DNA of 64,000 nucleotides from Chalara sp. BL73 (Eukaryota; Ascomycota; Leotiomycetes; Helotiales): positions 1 to 64,000 of the forward strand of contig CAKJVC010000114.1 of NCBI GenBank assembly GCA_918026815.1, given 5' to 3'. The notes below the pieces were generated by a model. The model saw nothing but the letters and a program-made list of their open reading frames with translations. It was not told the origin of the DNA and made no database searches. This document shows positions 56,315 to 64,000 of this stretch, piece after piece; position 1 is the stretch's first letter, and every line of letters starts with the position of its first letter. Both the position numbers and the translations under genes were made by a program.

Positions 56315-58679
56315 CCCAATAAAAGTTGAGAATGGACCACTTTACCTTATTTAGACCTAGGACTACAGGGGTATTTAAAGTGGCCAAAATGATATGCGCC
56401 AAGAATGGGGAGGGTAGTTCTAACAAATCCGTCGAAGCAGGAATTTCCGGCTTGTGATATCAGAGCCTCGTTATAGAAATTTAGTGACTAACTACATGAA
56501 AGAGGATATAACTTTAGAGTCTAAGGTTACGTGTAAACATAAAACTAAGGCTTTGAAATCAGGACTATTTCTAGTCGAGATTTTCAATCCACTCGAAAAT
56601 GAAGTTTATAGGGTTCTCACCTCCCTTTCAACAGAATCTTCACTTTCAGTGGTAAGTAAGATTGCCCAGGTGAAGCTGTTGGCGAGGCCCTTTTGCATTT
56701 GTATGAAGATTATGCACGAGCTGAAATACTTATGACTGAATTATGATTCGCCCAAAAGATTTATAACGGCGGGCACAGCTGACAGCGATTAACACACCTT
56801 CGTCTTCGGTATTAAACTGCTAGCCACTACCCTCCACGTAGTATATAAATACTATATGTTCTACTCAATGCCTTATATGTATATATAAACATGTGTGTGT
56901 TTTCTATTTTTTATTCTAGAGAACCAATTCTTATTATGGCTCCTGAAAGCAGGCCCCAACATTTCAACATCTCACCTCTGATTCTGTTAAGGATCTCCTA
57001 GATCCGCCCGTAGTGGCTTCGATTGCGTCATCATTGCCTTGTTACATTACTGTGGCTAGTCTAGGCTACTTCAAGCATAGTTATCTGGCTATAACTCTAT
57101 TAATAATGGTAATAAGTACCTCAGTTCATCAAGGAAGTGACAGTCCTTGCCCATACTTCCATCTGTTTCCAACCAAAGTTGCAATTATTAGCTGTATCAA
57201 TTATTATTGTTGCCCTTCACTTAAACATGTTTGTCAGCCGCCATTTCCTTGGACGAATAGCCATTAACTTACGTAAGAAGCGTTACTCTGCTTAAAATCA
57301 GCTACCTCACGAACGGCATTCTTGGTGCTATAAGCATTAGCGTACATAAAGGGACGACTGAGGCTAACTGTTTTAACATCAAACGTTAGTAGTCCAAGAT
57401 CTTCACTGTTATAACACTATCAGATGTATGCTTTAATCTGCACAATAAAAAATCTGTAAAATGTTACGCAAATGCTTAGGCATCTTCAAGGGCCAGGGGC
57501 CAAGAACCCCAGAAGAATTGAGTTCCCAGGGAGGCGATCTCTCATGCTCCAATGGGACTATAGGGTGTTGTGATGAGCTGTAAAGGACTCGGACCTTGGA
57601 GACTTTCGGGTCTCAGTGATCTAATACTACGAAGGTCTATATAAGTAGACACTCAGTTGCTAGGCGAGAGCTTCGTGATCAACTCAAATAGTATCCTGAT
57701 GCTTGTTATTGGGAGTTACTTACAGTGATACGTGATACACCTACTTCCGCTTACCCTGCTATAATCTTAGTGATTATTCCACCAAGAATTGCCTTATCAG
57801 TAACTCAAAGTTTGTGAGTAAATCTTTAATGAAATTTCACAAAGTGGTTAGAGACAATAATGGGACTAATAGCTTGGACGATTTTGAGTATTATTGGTAG
57901 CGAAGTCATGTTCTGAAGCGCTTGTAGTAGGCCCAAGTAAAGTAGAAATTCGCAGGTCTCCTGCTTGTCTCCTGCTTGTCTGCCCGTCATATAGCATATA
58001 GCGTGATGTCTGTACAATCCGCTGTAGAGTCTACGGTAAAGCTGATGGCATTTCTTGTTAAGCTAGCCTGTTTTCTTGTGAGTCAAGGTATCATCACTGC
58101 ATACTAGCAGATATTTTTACCTTCTGAAATTTGCCTGGGAGTTGTTAGCGGTTTAAAAGCGGAATTTCTTTTATTGTAAAAGCTGTAGTTTAAGAAGGCT
58201 AAAGATCCAACGAGGTAAGTTATTGTTGAGTTCGAATATGAGCTAAACCTACTATGTAAAGAAGGTTTCTTTGTAGGTAGCTTGAATAAGTTTACTCTTT
58301 CTTTTAACGTGTGCCAACCTGGCATAAGCTCCATAATGGAACAGAAAATACATTAAGAAGCTACAAACCATTAGTTTGATACGCATATCTGTCTACTCCT
58401 TGCACTAATATGTACTATATCGACGTATACCTTGGCTTTTTAAAGACCACTCGCGGATAATTATACAGGTAACACGCGGGACCTTTCATTTGTTGAATGC
58501 TTGTGAGCTTGGCGTGCTTGGCTGAGTATGCCAAGATAGTGTCTAAGCCATGAAGGCTGTGTCGGAAAATGGTGTCTCCGGGGCCGGTTCACTTGGCGGC
58601 TCTCTCCTTTAAGATTCCATTCTGCCAGACGTCAAGCTTAATCTTAAGCACTTTACAACGTTTGTCATTCGAGCAAGCT
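56315..58679. other. AT-rich gene desert
   Basis: Only unrecognised short frames. An exact 11-bp duplication TCTCCTGCTTG occurs at 57957-57978. The last part is the Zn2Cys6 gene's leader. Confidence 0.5.
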
Positions 58680-59876
58680 ATGGCACCGAGACGTATACAT
58701 ACGAAATCGCGCTTTGGATGCGACCAATGCAAGACACGGCGCGTTAAGTGCGATGAAAGAGTACCAACCTGTACAAATTGTACCACTAGGCAAGCAGAAT
58801 GTCATTACTCACGACCGGCTCGACCACGAAGCTCTCGTTCTGGTATGAACTCCAAATCTAATACGCAGGGTCCTGAATCTGTTGGATCCAGCTCACCCAC
58901 GGTTCATTCCACAACAGATTCACCCAGAATTGGCCCAGATGCGCACCAATGCCTTTGCGTGGGGATGAACAACAACACGTCTTTTTGCTCATCATCACGA
59001 CAAAAAGACCTTGAACTAATGCACTATTGGTTCACGAATACATGCTACAGCTTCACTGCTGCTCACGCTGATTTATTTCGAGGCCATGTTGTGAAAGAGG
59101 CACTTAAGCACGAATATCTCGCAGATTTTATTTTTGCACTTACGTCTCTCCATATCGCGAGCGAGACTAGCGATCCAGTTTCTGCAGCCTCCTATGTCAG
59201 TGTGGCACTACAGTACCAAAACAACGCGGTTCCTACTTTTCATGCTGCTTTACACAACGTGACGCAGTCGAATTGTGATGCCATTTTCGTGTCTTCGATA
59301 TTGACTATGGTATGCTCAATCGTTTCTCCTCTTCTCCCTACTGGAGACAACGATGCAGCAAAGTCGTTAACAGAAAGCATTTTGCTTCTGTATGACTTTC
59401 TTAATGGCATCAACTCTGTTGTCAATATCAGCCGCCACTGGCTTAAAAGCGGGCCCTGTAAAGCAATCTTCAGTTCCCATCGAACATTTGAGCCTCTGGG
59501 AGAGAATGAGATGATGCTTCCAATCAGGCGGCTTAGGAGACTAAATAGTGCGGCTACTGGCGCTATCAATTCTCTACACGAGACCTACGAACATGCAATA
59601 GCACAACTCGAAATATGCTTCGCAGAAAGTCCAACCACGGCAGTACCTTGGTTGGCTATGGCGGGAAAGGATTTTGCGAACGAACTGCAAAAAAGAGAGC
59701 CGATGGCACTAATGATTTTCATCCACTGGGGTGTCCTTCTTGATAAATTGGATGAGATGTGGTGGGCGAAATTTTCGGGTAAGAAGCTTGTGGAGGAGCT
59801 GTGTTGGAGCTTTGATGGATACGGAAACGAGTGGGACGAGGCTACGAAATGGGCGAAGATGAAGGTTGGATTGTAA
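58680..59876 (+). CDS. Zn2Cys6 transcription factor
   Basis: Fungal binuclear-zinc-cluster regulator, one exon, 398 aa from MAPRRIHTKSRFGC; the frame is open further upstream to 58569, but the chosen ATG sits at the usual family start. The cluster at residues 14-41 is C-x2-C-x6-C-x6-C-x2-C-x6-C (CDQCKTRRVKC...CTNCTTRQAEC), followed by a basic and Ser-rich linker (RPARPRSSRSG) and a helical regulatory part beginning ELMHYWFTNTCYSF and YLADFIFALTSLHIA. The motif layout (HxYT/HYWFTNT, then ALTSLHIA) resembles the sterol-uptake-regulator-like group. Intact. It lies 1.8 kb from the 3' end of the SDR and 4.1 kb from the monooxygenase, which it could control. Confidence 0.9.
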   Translation: MAPRRIHTKSRFGCDQCKTRRVKCDERVPTCTNCTTRQAECHYSRPARPRSSRSGMNSKSNTQGPESVGSSSPTVHSTTDSPRIGPDAHQCLCVGMNNNTSFCSSSRQKDLELMHYWFTNTCYSFTAAHADLFRGHVVKEALKHEYLADFIFALTSLHIASETSDPVSAASYVSVALQYQNNAVPTFHAALHNVTQSNCDAIFVSSILTMVCSIVSPLLPTGDNDAAKSLTESILLLYDFLNGINSVVNISRHWLKSGPCKAIFSSHRTFEPLGENEMMLPIRRLRRLNSAATGAINSLHETYEHAIAQLEICFAESPTTAVPWLAMAGKDFANELQKREPMALMIFIHWGVLLDKLDEMWWAKFSGKKLVEELCWSFDGYGNEWDEATKWAKMKVGL

Positions 59877-61663
59877 AAATATATTCTTTTAAAAGGCCTT
59901 TGAATGCGCTACAATCGGAGCTTATTTTCGGGTCCACAAATCTCAGTATACTTCCTCATCGGACTGATATCGTTACGCTTGATTACCCAGACTCTCCAGA
60001 TTAAGATCAACTATTCATAAAACTAGCCCCCAGTCTCAAACTTAACCTGCCTATGCCTGTGTAGGAGGAATGGTAGACTAGGATTGGGATACAAGTGATG
60101 TAATATTTTGCATGAAATCGTAGACGAGACTAGGATGCTTCATAGATACATCTCCTTTATTCATGTTCCACACTGGCAGGTAACTTTCGTTCGGCCGACT
60201 ACTAAACGTACCTCAATTCCCACATCTAATCGATTTCTCAAGAAATTCCCGTAGCATCGACTCTAATCACAGGCGCCAAAACTAGATTACCGGTCTCAAC
60301 CAGCACCTGCTGCAGGTTCTGGCGTGCTACATCCGTGTGCAAATAGTCTTGTCTTAATACGGTGGTATACTAGTTGTAGCATTGAATAAAAAGCGACTTT
60401 TCGTCCCTGGCCTATTTTTCTTAACGTAAGTAGCGCCAATATGTTCATAACGCCAATTGTTGCGGAAGTTAATTTTGGCAGGCTTACGACACTCCCGCAC
60501 AGCGGTTTCGAGCGAATCGATCCGGTTTGTGGGAGCTCCACCAGACATATAATATGTGATACCCAAATTGAAAACACACTTAAAAGTAGACTTATGAGTC
60601 GGACCTAGGTGCGTCCTCGCACCGCATAATAGCAAATTTTGTGGGTCACGTGGCGAGCACCTAAGCGGTTGATTGTACAAACTTCGCGCCAGAGAGATGA
60701 TTCAAAAATCTCGATCCCTGAAGAAGTATGTTTCGAGTCCTTTGTGGAGATAAGTCCTCAGGCTCCCATAGTTTTGAGGATCATGGCGTGAATCTGAATC
60801 GTGGATTTTGCTCGCCTATTTCGGCAATTTCTTCCCCAGTCTTTCCTTGTACTCTCCATTCTTGCTTGCCAGCGTTTCTAGATGCGTTTTGCCCCTGATA
60901 ATATATATGCATGAAGAAATAAATGCTTACCGCTAGCCCGGAAGCCCAATCGTGCTAGCCTAGCTAGTACAATATCCTGGGGCCTGGGGGGCTTGCGGAG
61001 AGAAATGGTGCCGCGATTCCAGCAGAATTACCCACCGTGATTTGAACACCACTGGCGAGTGCTCTCTTTGCATAACGAGGCTGATTAGATGCTACCCACG
61101 TAATTGGGATACTGACAGCAGTTAGACACTGGCGCTACATCGAGCGAGCAAGTTCAATTGTACTCAGACTCTGTCCCAGCAGGAGGAGGATAATATTCTC
61201 TCACCCTGGTTGACTCTTTAATCCTACCTATGTCAAGTAATAGTGATGAAGGCTCGGAGATTGAATGTCTGTGAACGCTCTCGCGATAAGTTTTATGCAC
61301 TCAATCAAAGATCATATCTCACAAGCAGCTTGTGGAGCAACAGGATCTGGTGGTCTGAGATATGACCAAGTTGCCAAATTCATATTCGTGGTTGTTTAAT
61401 CTGCGTTATGGAAATTTATCTCAATCATGCTACTAGGAATGCTCGTTAGAGGAAATGATACACTACTCCCTGAAGCGTAGCAGGATTAGGAAATGCCACG
61501 CTTGGAGGCCATCTTGGTCAAGGAGCCCCAGATCGCACTTATTATCTGCACTAACCGTGTTTGTCATTCAAGAAGTAAGATCGGATGGATGATAAATTAT
61601 TTCAGGTGATAGAATGAGTTTGAATTCAATGCCACAAACTTACTTTTATGCTCTAGATAAATA
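59877..61663. other. Gene-free stretch
   Basis: A minus-strand frame at 60354-60680 (RECRKPAKINFRNNWRYEHIG) is open for 108 codons but unassigned. Otherwise nothing recognised. Confidence 0.4.
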
Positions 61664-62551
61664 TTACTTGACATTTCCTCTCCCCTCCAGTTGATCAAAT
61701 ACGCGCCTAGAATCCTCATCTACAAAGCTCGGAAACTTCGGCTTGATCAGTCCTTGTCCTCTGGCATAATTTGGACCGATCTCAAAGCATTCTCCACTAG
61801 TTCCATCGCTTCCTAATAGCATCCCACATACTTCTAGTACACCTTCCATTGGAGTCAGAAGATGTTCCTCTTCCAATTTGGAATAGAAGGCATTTGAAGA
61901 AAAACTGGTGCGGACCACATTTGGACAGAAGGCGTTCATGGTGATGTTTTCCAAAGGGAGTTGTTTACCGTATGATCGTACCAGACCTGTAATGGCGAAC
62001 TTTGATGTAGTGTAGATTGGTAGGCTGGAGCAACAGTAAATGCCACACACGGAACCAGCACAGAGGACTTTGGAGGCATTTGTGTTAGTCTAATATGAGT
62101 ACAGATACGAATCCTGGCACTTACTTTTTCCTTTGTAGCCACTTGGTCCTACCTCTTGCCGTCTAAATTGCTGTACAGCTAGAGAAACAGTATAAATAAG
62201 GCCGGTGATGTTCACATCCAAAACAAGGAGATCTGGCCGAGAATAGTTCGACCCAGATTGCGCCATCACCGTCGGAGGTAGCCATGTTCTCTCTCCAATG
62301 CCAGCAACAGGGTATACATAATCAATGCGACCAAATTCAGCTACTGCTTCGCTAAAGACCTTGACTTGAGATTCCCAGCTTGTCACATCCATAACGCCAC
62401 AGGAAGCACCGAGTTCCTTTGCCGTAGACTCTAGCAATGCCTCATTTAAATCAGCAATAAAAATTTTGAACCCTTTATCGGTGAGGAACTTCGCAATTTG
62501 GTAGCCAATTCCAGCAGCACCGCCGGTAATATACACGTATTCCTGATGCAT
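61664..62551 (-). CDS. Short-chain dehydrogenase/reductase
   Basis: NAD(P)-dependent oxidoreductase of the classical SDR type, resembling 15-hydroxyprostaglandin dehydrogenase-like fungal members. Exons 62551-62125 and 62067-61664 with a 57-nt intron (GTAAGT...CAAAG, branch GACTAAC) give 831 nt, 276 aa. Cofactor motif YVYITGGAAGIGYQIAKFL, acidic FIADLNEA at the end of beta 2, which favours NAD(H), VYPVAGIGE (NNAG equivalent changed to PVAG), GYKGKILCAGSVCGIYC with the catalytic Ser region, and PIYTTSKFAITGLVRSYG with the Tyr-x3-Lys pair. The late part has CPNVVRTSF. Intact. It shares a 452-bp divergent promoter with the monooxygenase. Confidence 0.9.
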
Positions 62552-63003
62552 GATGAATAGACTTGCAGTGTCAGCATTAAGTTACCTGTTCCCTTTAAAC
62601 TAGGGGAAAAGATACTGCATCCCACTTACTGTAATAACCAAAACTTTGCCGAAAGCCAATCATGATTTCAATTCGGTAAATACATCTTGCTTTCTCCTCC
62701 GAGGGCTGTATGGGTTATTTCGATGCCCCATTCGCTGCTTTCTTGAAGTGAAAGGTTGCCGGCAGGCGAGAGCAGACCGCGGATACCCTTGGACGGAGAA
62801 ATATCCCCCGCTTCAAAGTATACTGTGTTGAAAGGTCCACTTTTCAACTTTGCGGAGAACATGCTATTTAACGTTCACCATATTGGAATTACACTAATTT
62901 CCGTGACTGACACATAAATACTTATACACATATAATTCAGCGACTTGAGCTAGCATAGAATCTCATTGATATTTCTGGTTTTCGGTCAACAGGCGATACC
63001 GTC
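62552..63003. promoter_or_regulatory. Divergent promoter of the SDR and monooxygenase
   Basis: 452 bp between two start codons pointing apart. A 64-codon minus-strand frame (62668-62862) lies inside but has no motif. I found no clear shared palindrome. Confidence 0.5.
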
Positions 63004-64000
63004 ATGAGTGAGCTCAATGCCAGCGGACATGGCGCTCGATCCATTGGAAGCAACGGTCCAGGGCCGCATCCCACCTCATCATCCCGACCCGTACACTACA
63101 ATGAATGGTCGCAGCCATTAGCGAGCGGCTACGGATGCTCGCCTCATACTTTGGGTGAGCAATGGCCGGGGTACAATGGGAAACCTTTCAAAGTGATTAT
63201 GATGGGGGCTGGTGCTGCAGGAATTGACTTCCTGCATCACTCACTGAATGCATTGTCTGATTTGAACGTTGAAATCAAATGCTTTGAAAAAAATTCTGAT
63301 GTTGGGGGAACATGGTACGAAAACAGATACCCCGGTTGTGCATGTGATGGGCCCAGTGCGAGTTATCAATTCTCATGGAGACCTAACCCGGATTGGTCAC
63401 ACTTCTACAGTGGTTCTAAGGAGATATGGCAGTACATGAAGAGTATTGCTGTCGACGAAGGCTTTATGGATTATATCCAATTGAATACAGAAGTGAAAAA
63501 GGCGTTGTGGAATGATCATAACTCGACATGGACGTTAACTTTAGCTAAAACTGATGGCTCTAAAATATGGGACGAAGATTGCAATGTCTTCCTAAACGGC
63601 ACAGGATTCTTGAAGTAAGACCACTATCCTGGTAATTACGACACATAGATTGACAGTCCTTCAGTGCTTGGAGGTGGCCTGACATTCCAGGATTGGATAC
63701 ATTTCACGGCCGTCTTTTTCATACGGCGCGATTCGACGAAAATTATAATCTGACGGGAAAGCGAGTCGCAGTAATAGGTTCAGGGAGCTCCGGTGTTCAA
63801 GTGGTTGCGTCAATCTACCCTCAGGTCTCACATTTATATACCTGGGTCAGAAGTCCTACCTGGATCACTGCTGGATTTGCACAGAAATATGCTGGGAAGG
63901 GTGGCGCTAACTTTGAGTGTGAGTAACCACGCATTTGGCCTGTAAACGCTTATTGAGGACAAGACCGTCTAGATGGGGCAGAAGAGAAGGCGGAGTGGCG
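63004..64000 (+). CDS. Baeyer-Villiger-type flavin monooxygenase, 5' part (cut by the right edge)
   Basis: FAD/NADPH enzyme that inserts oxygen next to ketones or hydroxylates. The exons seen are 63004-63614, 63665-63918 and 63973 onward, with introns of 50 nt (GTAAGA...TTCAG) and 54 nt (GTGAGT...TCTAG). Landmarks are the FAD fold KVIMMGAGAAGIDFLHH, the EKNSDVGGTWYENRYPGCACD and SASYQFSW region, VFLNGTGFLNAWRWPDIPGL, the fingerprint FHGRLFHTARFD (FxGxxxHxxxW/F type) and the NADPH motif VAVIGSGSSGVQVVASI. A 50-60-residue Ser/Pro/Gly-rich lead precedes the fold. Incomplete at 64000; about half of a usual 550-600 aa protein is visible. No disruption in the visible part. Confidence 0.88.

Noticed and set aside
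60354..60680. 108-codon minus-strand frame with several Cys, considered as a small mitochondrial protein
   Set aside because: The Cys spacing does not fit CX9C or CX3C pairs, and no family was recognised.
62668..62862. 64-codon minus-strand frame in the SDR/monooxygenase promoter
   Set aside because: No motif. The SDR already has a natural start at 62551, and the frame is likely chance.
1..64000. PKS, NRPS, terpene synthase or P450 genes
   Set aside because: Searched by eye for ketosynthase, adenylation, condensation and haem-binding motifs on both strands; none found.
1..64000. CRISPR arrays or bacterial-type operons
   Set aside because: No regularly spaced repeats, and the gene structure is eukaryotic.

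Overview
The window looks like a filamentous ascomycete (Pezizomycotina) chromosome segment. The evidence is spliceosomal introns of about 45-90 nt with GTAAGT/GTGAGT-type donors, fungus-specific families (HET domain, RTA1-like, Zn2Cys6, fungal C2H2, Old Yellow Enzyme, fungal amidase), and old transposons whose stop codons are C:G-to-T:A transitions, as repeat-induced point mutation (RIP) makes. I cannot place it to class from sequence reading alone.

1-20 kb is gene-poor and decayed. It holds a partial hAT transposase at the left edge, a multiply broken fungal membrane-protein gene, a frameshifted secreted intradiol dioxygenase, a Ty1/copia relic, a DUF3638/DUF3645 fragment, one clean hypothetical gene, a broken transcription-factor-like fragment, and three solo LTRs with target-site duplications. 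Two of the LTRs belong to one family and lie in inverted orientation 88 bp apart. At 20-26 kb there is a HET-domain gene split by one in-frame TGA and an intact RTA1-like gene.

28-52 kb is dense in metabolic genes: ketopantoate-reductase-like protein 1, a small hotdog thioesterase ending in SKL (peroxisomal signal), a 4HBT_2-type thioesterase-like protein, an N-terminally truncated Old Yellow Enzyme next to a RIP-mutated hAT element, a metallo-beta-lactamase-fold hydrolase, ketopantoate-reductase-like protein 2, an MFS transporter, a branched-chain aminotransferase, a C2H2 regulator, an amidase (with a C-terminal frameshift) and an alpha/beta hydrolase ending in AKI. There is no PKS or NRPS in the window. 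The set suggests metabolism of branched-chain 2-oxo and 2-hydroxy acids and acyl-CoA. The aminotransferase plus ketopantoate-reductase-like pair is the combination that can turn valine or leucine into 2-hydroxy acids.

52-64 kb holds a secreted SGNH-like protein, a tannase/feruloyl-esterase relic, an AT-rich gene desert, a Zn2Cys6 regulator, and a divergent short-chain dehydrogenase and Baeyer-Villiger-type flavin monooxygenase pair cut by the right edge.

Several broken genes carry one- or two-base indels, some in homopolymers. Either decay or consensus sequence errors could explain them, so these calls should be read with that in mind.
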